The notes under the pieces were generated by a model. The model saw nothing but the letters and a program-made list of their open reading frames with translations, made no database searches and was not told where the DNA came from. From contig CAJNDS010000913.1 in NCBI GenBank assembly GCA_905221605.1, forward strand, positions 428,158 through 492,157: 64,000 bases of DNA. The letters are read 5' to 3'. The position numbers and the translations under genes are program-made. Below, piece by piece: positions 21,735-32,950 of the stretch (position 1 is the stretch's first letter; every line of letters starts with the position of its first letter). The stretch is from Symbiodinium natans. Lineage: Eukaryota; Sar; Dinophyceae; Suessiales; Symbiodiniaceae.

Positions 21735-22258
21735 ATAGGCTTCGTCGGCATGTGGTTTTTTTCTGGGCCCTAAACCCTGACCCCCTTCGTCGGCAAATGT
21801 TTTTTTTTCGACCCGGGGGGGGGGGGGGGCCCTAAACCCTGACCCCCTTCGTCGGCAAATGTTTTTTTCCCACCCGGGGGGGCCCTAAACCCTGACCCCC
21901 TTCGTCGGCAAATGGTTTTTCCACCCGGTGGGGCCCTAAACCCTGACCCCCTTCGTCGGCAAATGGTTTTTTCCCACCCGGGGGGGCCCTAAACCCTGAC
22001 CCCCTTCGTCGGCAAATGGTTTCTTTCCACCCGTGGGGGGCCCTAAACCCTGACCCCCTTCGTCGGCAAATGGTTTCTTTCCACCCGTGGGGGGCCCTAA
22101 ACCCTGACCCCCTTCGTCGGCAAATGGTTTTTTTCCACCCGGGGGGTCCTAAACCCTGACCCCCTTCGTCGGCAAATGGTTTTTTTCCACCCGGGGGGGC
22201 CCTAAACCCTGACCCCCTTCGTCGGCAAATGGTTTTTTTTCCACCCGGGGGTTCCTAA
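21735..22258. repeat. ~53-bp minisatellite containing CCCTAAACCC
   Basis: Nine to ten head-to-tail units of GGCCCTAAACCCTGACCCCC plus TTCGTCGGCAAATGG and a T-run, ending CCACCCGGGGG. T-run and G-run lengths vary between units. Confidence 0.92.
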
Positions 22259-22546
22259 ATGGCTCTTAGTAGGTTTTAGGGGTTAAGGCCCTAGGATTTG
22301 GGGCATAGGGTTTAGGGGTCTATTGTGGGCCTTAGATTTCGGGTTTTGGGCCAAGACTTTGAGCTTTAAGCCCACCGGGAAAGTATTGAGTGAACTTTAT
22401 ATTTTCTCAATGTTATGGGTTTCTTGGGTGGGTGGGGTTTTTTCCAACGCTTGACAAGCTGCTTGACTAGTGAATGCTTGGACTTGAGATGCTGAACCCT
22501 AAACCCTAAACCCTAAACCCTAAACCCTAAACCCTAAACCCTCAAC

Positions 22547-22620
22547 AGCCTCGCAGGTCAGAGCCCAGGTTCACCGTCCGGGTGATGCTCTCCTCCTCGG
22601 TGCTGGTGTGGAGCCCACCT
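22547..22620 (-). CDS. Candidate exon, unknown protein
   Basis: The minus strand reads GGLHTSTEEESITRTVNLGS then DLRGC. Flanked by CCCTAAA (22495-22545) and TTTAGGG (22619-22670). Confidence 0.5.
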
Positions 22621-23879
22621 GGGTTTAGGGTTTAGGGTTTAGGGTTTGGGGTTTAGGGTTTTTTGGGCCGCGGCTCCTTCCTGGCTTCCTGGGAGGCTCT
22701 GAGGCTCTCGGGGTGTAAGAAAGGAAGCGAAGCAAAAGAGGAGTAGAAGCTGAATTAACAGACACATGGATATGAACACGAATATAGTGTACACTTTTAT
22801 ATACCAGCAAAATCATATATATATATATATAATATGTATACAATATACATATATATATATATGTATCATGTTCATGAGGGTCGCGTGTGCCTTCATGATA
22901 GTTTGTAGCGTGAGTAGTCCTTACTTCGAACAATCAAGTCCTTGATACTTCTCTGCAACTGGCAACCTGAGTGCTAGCAAGATAGCACGGCAACCGACCC
23001 TAGACCTAAAACCCAATACTACGAAACCCTAAGCCCTAAACAACAAGACCTTATAGACCCCAGAGACGCCCGAGATTTTCTCGTAGTCTAGGGTGCGACT
23101 CCAACTCCGAAATCCACGCACTCGACCCACGCTGCAACCCAAATCCTGCTGCAACCCTAAATCCTTCAAGCCCCGAGCCCTCGACCCTAGACCAAACAAG
23201 CCCCACCAGCCGAAGACGCTTAAAGCCTAAAGCCTACTTCCTCAACCCCAAACCCTAAGCCCTACACAACCTTCGACTTCTGAACGTCCAGGTGCCACTT
23301 TTGGCGGCCGCTTTGGAACCTGGTGTCAAGAAAACTCCGTGCCGTCGGCTTCTGGAGGGAAACCTTGTTTTAGGCTCCCTGTACAGGCCCTTTCATGCAG
23401 GGGACCCTAGAACCCTAAAACCCTAGAACCCTAAAACCCTGAAACCCTAAAACCCTAAACCCTAAAACCCCAAAAACCTAAAACCCGCAAACCCTAAACC
23501 CTAAAAGCCTAAAAGCCCAAAGGCCTAAAACCCCTAAAACCCTAAACCCAAAACCCAAAGAGCCTCAAACCTTCAAGGCTTGAGGCTTCAGGCTTCAGTG
23601 AGCTCTTGGTTGTTACTGTTGGGCCCTTTTAGCTGAGAACTACCTTAAGCCCTACACCCTATAGGGCTTAGGGTCTAGGGTTTGCAGATTTATAGAACCC
23701 TAAACCCTAAACCCCAAACCCCAAACCCTATGCCCTAGCCCTAAACCCTAAACCCCAAACCCCTCAAAAATGACCCCTTCAACCCACCCCCCCCCCTCCC
23801 CCCAGTTGCCCTAAACCCGAAACCCTAAACCCCAAACCCCCAACCCCAAACCCCAAACCCCAAACCCCCAGTTGGCCTT

Positions 23880-23972
23880 TCTCGCCCTCGACTTTGCACT
23901 TCCGCTCCGAGTCGGCGAGGCGCAGCTTGAAGCTGTTCCAGCAGTTGGTCTCGGCTCTGAGGGTTCTGAAGG
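23880..23972 (-). CDS. Candidate exon, unknown protein
   Basis: The minus strand reads RAETNCWNSFKLRLADSERK then CKVEGEKGQL, with clear protein composition. Flanked by CCCCAAA (left) and TTTAGGG (right). Confidence 0.5.
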
Positions 23973-24029
23973 GAGGGGGGTTTAGGGTTTAGGGTTTAGG
24001 GTTTAGGGTTTAGGGTTTAGGGGAGGACC

Positions 24030-24600
24030 TAGGGAACCTTAAGGAAGCTTAGGGAGCCTTAGGGAGTAGTGGGGGAGTACTAGACAACCTTGGGTTACAT
24101 ACCCCCTTGAATCCCCCTCCCTAAAGAACATCGGCAAGAGAGTAGAGTATAAGTTCAATGCATACGTATATGTATGTACAAACAAAACTCGAATATGACG
24201 ACAAGAATGCTGCAACGGAAAAAACAGCAGTTTTGATATAGTATAGCCTATGCTGCAGGAAAAAGTGGAACGCCTTGCCGGGTTTTCTCAGTCTAATGTT
24301 GACTTGACATTAATAAAGCCCGCTACAATTATAAAATTTCGCTGCCCGGAACACAATAATGTAACCCGCCACAATTATAAAATCCCCGCCCGGAATTACT
24401 AGTGGTACTACTACCTAATACTAAAACTAATACTACGTCCTACCAGGATTTAGGCGGATATTATTGAGGAGGCCCTGGCCGAAAAGATTGATCAATGAAG
24501 GGGGGGGGGGGAGGGGGGGGGGTTTATTAATGCGAAGTCAACATTATAGGGTTTAAGGTTCATAGGGTGTAGGGTTTCGGGTTTAAGGTTTATATTCTTC
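24030..24600. other. No gene recognised
   Basis: Unique, lower-GC sequence. A short phrase (CCCGC..CACAATTATAAAAT) is duplicated near 24320 and 24366. A long G-run sits at 24500-24520. Confidence 0.35.
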
Positions 24601-25121
24601 TCAGCCAAGGCTCGAAGAAGAGGATCGTGTTCTTACCCAGCTTTTTGAAGAAGTCCACCGTAAACTTACCTGAGGATCTCAGGGTTCAGGTTGTGTCACG
24701 CAAGCCCTAGACCGCCCTAGACCCTATCTCAGGGTAGCTTCAGGGTGTTTTTTTAAATGGGCCCTTTAAAGGAGACCCATTATACACCCCCTTATATATA
24801 CCCTATACAAATTAAGAGCCAGAACATCAGAACCCTTTAAAGGAGGTAAGGGACCAGGCCAAGAGAACTACCTGTGGGCCCCAAACCCTAACCGGACCCT
24901 AATGTTGCACTGGCTCTCATAAGGGTAGGGTTCTTAAGCACAAGTTTTCGATCGTTCTGCGAACTCAGTTTGTTGGGTTCACCCGCCATAATCACAAGTC
25001 CTTTTCTCCGGAGATTCTCATTGTTTCTTGGTCCCCTAAACCCTATACCCTAAATCATAAACTCTAATCTCTAAAACACTAAACCCTAGACCCTAGACCC
25101 TAGACCCTAAACCCTATCATG

Positions 25122-25228
25122 GATAGCCTCACACGGGAGCTTCCTTGAAGGAAGCTCCCGCAGCATGTTGCGATCAAACCCCTGCATGGCCAAGGGGTCT
25201 ACCTTCCATCCGGCAAGCCAGGCGGTGG
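25122..25228 (-). CDS. Candidate exon, unknown protein
   Basis: The minus strand reads TAWLAGWKVDPLAMQGFDRN then MLREL. CCCTAAA-type tract on the left, a TTTAGGG array at 25233-25316 on the right. Confidence 0.45.
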
Positions 25229-25317
25229 GTGTGGGGGTTTAGGGTTTAGGGTTTAGGGTTTAGGGTTTAGGGTTTAGGGTTTAGGGTTTAGGGTTTAGGG
25301 TTTAGGGTTTAGGGAAT

Positions 25318-25425
25318 CCAATGCGTCCCGGCTTCTCACGAACTTAACCTTGGCTGTGACCCTGTTTGAAATGCCCGTCTTCTTCGGCTCGACTGTCATC
25401 CAATCGATCCTCAGGGCGGCTCACA
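25318..25425 (-). CDS. Candidate exon, unknown protein
   Basis: The minus strand reads RIDWMTVEPKKTGISNRVTA then KVKFVRSRDAL after GCCCTGAG. The plus strand is also open, so the strand is not fully settled. Confidence 0.4.
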
Positions 25426-25549
25426 CCATAGGGTTTAGGGTTTAGGGTTCAGGGTTTAGGGTGTAGTTCGCAACCGCAGGAGTCTACCACTCAATGACAT
25501 GTAGGGTTCAGGGTTTTGGGGGGTTTCGGGCTTTGTCGGCTTTCGGGCT

Positions 25550-25700
25550 TGTCGGGTTCAGGATCTAAGAAGTAAGGTCCTTAGTTGCGGGTTTAGGGTC
25601 TAAGAAGTAAGGTCCTTAGCTTCGGGTTTAGGGTCTAAGAAGTAAGGTCCTCAGAGTCCTTACTAGACCCTTCGAAGTAAGGTGCTTAGAGTCCTTACTT
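25550..25700. repeat. ~50-bp tandem repeat (CTAAGAAGTAAGGTCCTTAG)
   Basis: Three to four units with palindromic core CTAAGAAGTAAGGTCCTTAG preceded by GGGTTTAGGGT. Confidence 0.75.
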
Positions 25701-25790
25701 TGACAGATCCCTGCCGCCCTTCGCCGAGGCCATGCCAAGCGTCCCACCATTCGCGCTGAGGAAGTCGACCTCAAAGAGCAACGCCCCCTC
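25690..25790 (-). CDS. Candidate exon, faint FKBP-like ending
   Basis: The minus strand reads GEGALLFEVDFLSANGGTLG then MASAKGGRD. LLFEVDFLSA resembles the last beta strand of FKBP-type peptidyl-prolyl isomerases, but no catalytic region was found nearby, so the assignment is only a hint. Confidence 0.35.
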
Positions 25791-25795
25791 CCCTA

Positions 25796-25935
25796 AGCCC
25801 TAAGCCCTAAGCCCTAAGCCCTAAGCCCTAAGCCCTAAGCCCTAAGCCCTAAGCCCTAAGCCCTAAGCCCTAAGCCCTAAACCCTAAACCCTAAACCCTA
25901 ACCTTAAACCCTAAACCCTAAACCCTAAACCCTGA
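25796..25935 (-). repeat. Homogeneous CCCTAAG array passing to CCCTAAA
   Basis: About twelve CCCTAAG heptamers followed by six CCCTAAA. Confidence 0.95.
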
Positions 25936-26367
25936 TCCCGAAGAAGTATAACAAGAGACTGTATACTGGCGTACATACTGGGGAAGGTATTGACCTGTGG
26001 ACCAGGTCAACCAGGTTTCTTGTTGCTAGTATCCCCGACAGGACATTCCCTCCCACACATACACTCACCAACATTCATAAGGAGCCCGATGTGCACACGC
26101 TCACCAATACCGGTAGCATTAGCCTACTAAAGCCCTCACCTACAAGCAGAGGTGACCCTTCATTGGCTTGATGGAGTTTATAAGAGAGCCGAAGCCCCTC
26201 CCCCCCAAAAAAAAGCGAACAAAACCAGTGGAGAAGGCTACGACTGGACATCCGAATACGCCAGGGGGTGCACGTTTTCATTCTTGGAGCACCAGACCTA
26301 CGAGATTTTGCCTGAAGCCCTAAAAACCCGGAACGCTAAACCGACACCCTAAATAGGTTTAAGCCCC

Positions 26368-26469
26368 CTGGTTCTTAGTAGGGAATGACGGACTTCGGGC
26401 CCTACATAAACCCTTTAAGGGATTATATTTATAGGATACCTCATTCCCTCATTCCCTACTGAGAATCAG
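26368..26469. mobile_element. MITE-like element, family G (102 bp)
   Basis: CTGGTTCTTAGTAGGGAATGA at the left and, in reverse, CTGATTCTCAGTAGGGAATGA at the right match at 19 of 21 positions. The core contains CCCTTTAAGGG. A half-copy begins near 29745. Confidence 0.75.
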
Positions 26470-27175
26470 CCAGTAAGGCCGCCTGTCGATGCTTGGAGCT
26501 CTAGGTTTCGCGCTCCCCACAGGGGCCCCCGGCCAGTGTGGTCAACCGCTTGTTCATGATGGTGGCCCTCCGGGTTAAGGATTTAGGGTTTAGGGCTTAG
26601 GGTTTAAAATATGTAGTTTAGGGTTTAGGGTTTAGGGTTTAGGTTTAGGATTTAGGGTTTAGGATTTAGGGTTTAGGATTTAGGGTTTAGGTTTTAGGGC
26701 TTGGCCCACCGCAGAAGAGGTGTGTAGGGTTTAGACTAGAGGGCTTGCAGGTTGCGAGGGCTGTAAAGGTTTGAAAAGGATCGAACTCATCGCAGTACTA
26801 CAGGGAGTAGGGCTTCAACGGTTTTAAGGTTTAGGGTTTAGAGTTTAGTGGGATTCGGCACCTGCGCGCAGGAAAGAAAAAAGTCCCTTTGGCTACAGCC
26901 CCTATGCCCACTATCCTACAGACATGTTCACTAGCCAATTCAACGCAACACCCAATCAATGCTCAGGATAAAACAATCCAGGACTTGGCCAAAGGACCCC
27001 TAAGCTTTCAAAGGGCCTCAAACTACCCCCAGTAACTTAGGAACAGAAGGGCTTTAAGGTTGAGGGTGCTTCTACATGAACCTCCCTGAGCCCGAAACCC
27101 TAAACTCTAAACCCCAAACCCCGAAACCCCTAAAACTCCAAACGCTTGGCTTCCTAGGCTAACGCAACTCTACGA

Positions 27176-27352
27176 ACTGCTTAAGAACCCCCCCCCCCCC
27201 AAAAAAAAAAAATGAAAACATCCTTCCTTATAAGTGTAATATAGGGATTACTACTCTCTTTTTTTTGGGGGTTCTTCAGCAAGTAGTAGAACTAAGGGTA
27301 ACATAGGGATTACTATTCTCTATTCTTTTGGGGGGGTTCTTAAGAATATTAG
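27176..27352. mobile_element. MITE-like element, family C, with two right ends
   Basis: The left end ACTGCTTAAGAACCCCCC pairs with the right end near 27287 (reverse ACTACTTGCTGAAGAACCCC). A second GGGGGGGTTCTTAAG end follows at about 27352, and ATAGGGATTACTACTCTC is duplicated internally, so the copy appears partly tandemly duplicated. Confidence 0.65.
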
Positions 27353-27959
27353 TGGCCTCAAGAAGAGCTCCTTTAGCTGCTGCAAGTCTGAGGCGTTCCA
27401 GTTGCTGATCCTCACGGTTTCCAGACCCATGAAAGCTAGGGTCCCTGTTACGGGGGGGGGGTTTTGGGGTTTCGGGTTTCGGGTTTAGGATTTAGGGCTT
27501 AGGGTTTTTGGGTGAGATGACTATTGTGGTTCTCGGGGCCCACTCCTCAAACACCAGTAGCACGAGACAAGCGTGTTTCTGTGGAGTGCCCGTTTTTGGG
27601 GCGCAGGGGGAAAAGGAGGGGCGGAGCCCTAACGACCTCAACCCTCAACCGCGAACCCTCAACCCCTCAACCCCTCAACCCTGAACCCCAAATCCTGTGC
27701 CCCAAAATCAAACAGTATGGCCTTCCGTGCTTAGCAAGTGCCCTATAAACCCTAACCCCTACCTTTTCAACCAGCGGAGCGGCCCTTTTCTTCGGAGGTA
27801 AGGTAAACCCTAAACCCTAAACCCTAAACCCTCGTAAGAACCCCTTAAGAACTCGGCTCTTGCGCACGTATCGGGTTAGATGGGGGGGATTGGGGGGTGC
27901 ATAGAAGTAGGGTTCAGGGGGCGATGTCCACATCATCCCCCAAGGCCCGTTGCAAAACG

Positions 27960-28325
27960 GCTTAACATAGGGGTCCTTAATAACTAGAATAGGGTTTGGG
28001 GGCTATTAAAGGACAACTATGAAGGGACCCTAAGGGAATCTTATTCGTAATTCTTCCGACCCTTTTGGGGTTTGGAGGCGTTATAGGGTTTGTTTACAGG
28101 GTTTTACAAGGTTTAGTAATTAGTGTTTATACGGCTCACGTTTGTAGGGCAAGAAGGGTTTCTGGGGTTTGGGAGCTTCAATAAGCTGTTACGATCCCCA
28201 CAGTTTCAACGGCCATAGTAAAGTGGCCTCAATAATTAGAATAGGTTTTTAGGGAGTTATTTTCGCCTAACTATTAAGGGGCCATAAGGGAATTACTACG
28301 AGTAATTATTCCGACCCCCCATAGT
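27960..28325. mobile_element. Two tandem-like copies of element family F
   Basis: Two related segments (about 27965-28075 and 28195-28325) share TAATAACTAGAATAGGG-like starts, AACTATTAAGGGGCCATAAG and end near TAATTATTCCGACCCC. Inverted or partial copies lie at 29095-29205 and at the window end (63964-64000). Confidence 0.55.
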
Positions 28326-28826
28326 AGCTGCAGAGCAGGTGGCCATCTCAAGTTGCGAACGGCTTCCTCGGAACGGGAGGGGGGGGGGGGGGGGCGAACC
28401 CTACTGGGAGGTTCTTTTGGGTTTAGGGTTTAGGGCGTAGGGTTTAGGGTTAGGAAAATAAGGAGCTTCTTTTGTAGTGCTTACTGTGTAGCACAAGAAG
28501 CTATAAACTACAGCTTCCCTGCTTCTAAGCCTACTAGAAACTACCACCACGAATTAGCCTTCTCAAGCGCAGCCCAAAAAACAGAAAGTCCAAATCCGAG
28601 CCTTCAAGTGCCAGTGCTTGCAGGTTCATGGGTTTTAGGTCTAAACCCTGAACCCTAAAGCCTAAACCCTAAACCCCAAACCCTAAACCCCATGTACCAA
28701 CAAGCTTTGGGAAGCTTCGCCCTTCTCCACAAGTTACGTTTCTCCAGAGTTTCGTGTTTTGGAGCTTTCCGGAAGAATCGGAGCTTACTTTCAGATGAGG
28801 AGGCCCTACTGGATTGGTATTACCAT

Positions 28827-28939
28827 CTAGGCTGCCCAGTAACCTAGGCTGAAAAAGGGTGCCCTTTTTGTTTAAAGGGGTTTATAAGGGAACCTAAACC
28901 CCCCAAAAAAGGGAATAAGGGCACTACTGGGCATCCTAT
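28827..28939. mobile_element. MITE-like element, family E
   Basis: Second copy of the element at 19149-19229, longer by about 30 bp in its core. Confidence 0.6.
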
Positions 28940-29094
28940 GGCCATAGGGAGTCTGAACCCAAGAGCCTAGATCTACCGTGATGGCCAAAACTTTGGAGGT
29001 TGGGTTGCCTCTCTTCTGCAGAAGTTCTTCGGAATGCCCACCCACCCGGGGCCTGACAACCCCAAGCTGTGCCCAAGGAAACCGGTGCCGAAAT

Positions 29095-29205
29095 AATGTA
29101 GGGGGTCGGAATAAGTACCACTAGTATTTCTTTATGGCTCCCTTGCATTCATTATGCGATCATAACACCCCCCGTTGAAACCCTACTCCAATTATTAAGG
29201 CACCT
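29095..29205. mobile_element. Element family F, inverted copy
   Basis: Begins GGGGGTCGGAATAAGTACC, reverse complement of the end of the 28195-28325 copy, and ends ACTCCAATTATTAAGGC. Confidence 0.45.
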
Positions 29206-29470
29206 AACCCTAAACCCTAAACCCTAAACCCTAAACCCTAAACCCTAAACCCTAAACCCTAAACCCACAGTACATCCCCAGCGGCAGCTTTTCGGAACTT
29301 GCGTTTGTCTGCTGCAGAGGCGAAGATGCCATTGCGTGGTGACGGCGGCAGCCTCAGAACAAATTTTGCCACCAGCTGTCTGCCAGAACCCCACTAGTTG
29401 AAGCCTTATAAACCCTAAACCCTAAACCCTAAACCCTAAACCCTAAACCCTGAACCCTGAACCCTGAACC
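29203..29470. other. CCCTAAA arrays flanking a candidate minus-strand exon
   Basis: CCCTAAA at 29203-29268 and 29410-29470 enclose 29270-29400. The minus strand reads RQLVAKFVLRLPPSPRNGIF then ASAADKRKFRKAAAGDVL and ends at CTGTGG/GTTTAGGG. The plus strand offers QYIPSGSFSELAFVCCRGED after CCCACAG. Confidence 0.4.
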
Positions 29471-29528
29471 CTCCATTGCCTGGAGGAGGTTGGGGCTCCC
29501 GAGAGTGGCATCAGTGCGGGTATCAAGG
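29471..29528 (-). CDS. Candidate exon, unknown protein
   Basis: The minus strand reads LDTRTDATLGSPNLLQAME. Left CCCTGAA/CCCTAAA tract, right TTTAGGG-type tract (29574-29610). Confidence 0.4.
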
Positions 29529-29879
29529 TATCTGTGTGTGTGTGTGTGCATGTACATTCCGTCACATCATGGGGTTTAGGGTCTAGGGTTTAGGGTGTGG
29601 GGCTTAGGGTTTAGGGTCTCTACCCAGTTATGTGAATGCATACTATTGTGTACATGTCGCAAACTTGTTTGTTCATGCACTCTACGGTTTTCGGTCGGAA
29701 GCTTCCCATTTTCTGCCCCTCCTCGGATTTGTCATGGGCTTACTGTTGGTTAGTAGGGAATGGGGGAATGAGGCACTCTATATGACCCCTTTAAAGGGTA
29801 CATATATATATATATGTGAGAGGGACCTTTTGGGTCCATTTCACGTATATCACTTGTATGAGGAATTTAATTTATTTAC

Positions 29880-32370
29880 CTATTAATTTCTTTAATTTCT
29901 TTAATTTCTGGGGCTCTCTTAGGGAAATAAATGAAATTAAAGAAATGAATTAATTTCATTAATTTCTTTAATTTCTGGGCCTCTCTGTGCGAAATTAAAG
30001 AAATTAATGAAATTAATTAGTTTCTTTAATTTCATTAATTTCTTTAATTTATTTTAATTAGTCCCGTGAGCCGGGGGGGCTCCCCCAATTAATTTCTTTA
30101 ATTTCTTTAATTTCTGGGCCTCTCTGTGAGAAATTAAAGAAATTAAAGAAATTAATTCCGGTAGCCCTTCGGGCTTGCGAGACTAATTAAAAGAAATTAA
30201 TGAAATTAAAGAAATTAAAGAAATTAATGAAATTAATTAATTTCTTTAATTTCTTTAATTTCTGGGCCTCTCTGTGAGAAAATTAAAGAAATTAAAGAAA
30301 TTAATTAATTTCATTAATTTCTTTAATTTCTGGGCCTCCCTGTGAGAAATTAAAGAAATTAAAGAAATTAATTAATTTCATTAATTTCTTTAATTTCTGG
30401 GCCTCTCTGTGCGAAATTAAAGAAATTAAAGAAATTAATTAATTTCTTTAATTTCATTAATTTCTTTAATTTATTTTAATTAGTCCCGTGAGCCGGGGGG
30501 GCTACCCCAATTAATTTCTTTAATTTCTTTAATTTCTGGGCCTCTCTTGAGAAATTAAAGAAATTAAAGAAATTAATTCAGGTAGCCCTTCGGGCTTGCG
30601 AGACTAATTAAAAGAAATTAAAGAAATTAAAGAAATTAATGAAATTAATTAATTTCTTTAATTTCTTTAATTTCTGGGCCTCTCTGTGAGAAATTAAAGA
30701 AATTAAAGAAATTAATTAATTTCATTAATTTCTTTAATTTCTGGGCCTCTCTGTGAGAAATTAAAGAAATTAAAGAAATTTTTTTCATTAATTTCTTTAA
30801 TTTCTGGGCCTCTCTGTGCGAAATTAAAGAAATTAAAGAAATTAATTAATTTCTTTAATTTCATTAATTTCATTAATTTCTTTAATTTATTTTAATTAGT
30901 CCCGTGAGCCGGGGGGGCTCCCCCAATTAATTTCTTTAATTTCTTTAATTTCTGGGCCTCTCTGTGAAAAATTAAAGAAATTAAAGAAATTAATTAATTT
31001 CATTAATTTCTTTAATTTCGGGGCCTCTCTGTGAGAAATTAAAGAAATTAAAGAAATTAATTAATTTCATTAATTTCTTTAATTTCTGGGCCTCTCTGTG
31101 CGAAATTAAAGAAATTAAAGAAATCAATTAATTTCTTTAATTTCATTAATTTCATTAATTTCTTTAATTTATTTTAATTAGTCCCGTGAGCCGGGGGGGG
31201 CCCCCCAATTAATTTCTTTAATTTCTTTAATTTCTGGGCCTCTCTGTGAGAAATTAAAGAAATTAAAGAAATTAATTAATTTCATTAATTTCTTTAATTT
31301 CTGGGCCTCTCCGTGAGAAATTAAAGAAATTAAATAATTTCATTAATTTCTTTAATTTCTGGGCCTCTCTGTGCGAAATTAAAGAAATTAAAGAAATTAA
31401 TTAATTTCTTTAATTTCATTAATTTCATTAATTTCTTTAATTTATTTTAATTAGTCCCGCGAGCCGGGGGGGCTACCCCAATTAGTTTCTTTGATTTCTT
31501 TAATTTCTGTGCCTCTCTGTGAGAAATTAATGAAATTAAAGAAATTAATTCCGGTAGCCCTTCGGGCTTGCGAGACTAATTAACAGAAATTAAAGAAATT
31601 AAAGAAATTAATGAAATTAATGAAATTAATTAATTTCTTTAATTTCTTTAATTTCTGGGCCTCTCTGTGAGAAATTAAAGAAATTAAAGAAATTAATTAA
31701 TTTCATTAATTTCTTTAATTTCTGGGCCTCTCTGTGAGAAATTAAAGAAATTAAAGAAATTAATTAATTTCATTAATTTCTTTAATTTCTGGGCCTCTCT
31801 GTGCGAAATTAAAGAAATTAAAGAAATTAATTAATTTCTTTAATTTCATTAATTTCATTAATTTCTTTAATTTATTTTAATTAGTCCCGTGAGCCGGGGG
31901 GGGGCCCCCAATTAATTTCTTTAATTTCTTTAATTTCTGGGCCTCTCTGTGAGAAATTAAAGAAATTAAAGAAATTAATTCCGGTAGCCCTTCGGGCTTG
32001 CGAGACTAATTAAAAGAAATTAATGAAATTAAAGAAATTAAAGAAATTAATGAAATTAATTAATTTCTTGAATTTATTGAATTTCTGGGCCTCTCTGTGA
32101 GAAATTAAAGAAATTAAATAAATTAATCAATTTCATTAATTTCTTTAATTTCTGGGCCTCTCTGTGCGAAATTAAAGAAATTAAAGAAATTAATTAATTT
32201 CTTTAATTTCATTAATTTCTTTGATTTTATTTAAATTAGTCCCGTGAGCCGGGGGGGCTCCCCCAATTAATTTCTTTAATTTCTTTAATTTCTTTAGTTT
32301 ATGGGCCTCTCTGTGCGAAATTAAAGAAATTAAAGAAATAAATTCCGGTAGCCCTTCGGGCTTGCGAGAC
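29880..32370. repeat. AT-rich palindromic hairpin satellite (~2.5 kb)
   Basis: The basic unit is a near-perfect palindrome: an arm built of TTAATTTCTTTAATTTC, a GC-rich loop GGGCCTCTCTGTGA, and the complementary arm GAAATTAAAGAAATTAA, a stem near 27 bp. Every few units one of two further GC-rich inserts appears: TTAGTCCCGTGAGCCGGGG (near 30058, 30480, 30897, 31178, 31451, 31877, 32237) or GTAGCCCTTCGGGCTTGCG (near 30160, 30583, 31556, 31985, 32348), giving higher-order units of about 270-430 bp. No coding frames. Confidence 0.93.
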
Positions 32371-32374
32371 TAGC

Positions 32375-32950
32375 CCCGAATTCGCTGTTTCCAAAACCAT
32401 CGCAAGGAGCTTCCGTGGCTGGTTCCAAAACCATCGCAAATACCATGGTCCCCGAATTCGCTGGTTCCAAACGCATGGCACATACCATGGTCCCCGAATT
32501 CGCTGCTTCCAAAAGCATCGCAAATACCATGGTCCCCGAATTCGCTGTTTCCAAAACCATCGCAAGGAGCTTCCGTGGCTGGTTCCAAAAGCATCGCAAA
32601 TACCATGGTCCCCGAATTCGCTGGTTCCAAACCATGGCAAATACCATGGTCCCCGAATTCGCTGTTTCCAAAAGAATCGCAAATACCATGGTCCCCGAAT
32701 TCGCTGTTTCCAAAACCATCGCAAATACCATGGTCCCCGAATTCGCTGGTTCCAAAAGCATCGCAAATACCATGGTCCCCGAATTCGCTGCTTCCAAAAG
32801 CATCGCAAATGCCATGGTCCCCGAATTCGCTGGCTCCAAAAGCATCGCAAATACCATGGTCCCCGAATTCGCTGGTTCCAAACCATGGCAAATACCATGG
32901 TCCCCGAATTCGCTGGTTCCAAAACCATCGCAAATACCATGGTTAATGAT
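32375..32950. repeat. 42-bp minisatellite, open in five frames
   Basis: About thirteen units of ATACCATGGTCCCCGAATTC plus GCTGGTTCCAAAAGCATCGC and AA. Because 42 is a multiple of three and the unit lacks stops, long frames exist on both strands (up to 233 codons). Two copies of a variant (GGAGCTTCCGTGGCTGGTTC) interrupt the array. I see a repeat, not a gene. Confidence 0.9.

Larger units (their letters stand above)
18000..29540 (-). other. Tentative minus-strand multi-exon gene region
   Basis: Islands reading best on the minus strand lie near 29500, 29330, 26545, 25740, 25370, 25175, 24640, 23925, 22585, 20560, 18550 and 18040. They are separated by 0.2-3 kb of telomere-like arrays and short mobile elements. 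Several peptide segments are strongly charged and helix-like. A segment near 25740 (GALLFEVDFLSANGG) recalls the final strand of FKBP-type prolyl isomerases, but this is a weak resemblance. It is not certain that these islands form a single gene. Confidence 0.35.

Noticed and set aside
30160-30200. tRNA- or rRNA-like fragment (GTAGCCCTTCGGGCTTGCG)
   Set aside because: The hairpin lacks a cloverleaf or known rRNA context and recurs only as part of the satellite.
29880-32370. CRISPR array
   Set aside because: Units are palindromic and contiguous with repeated, not unique, loops; the window is eukaryotic.
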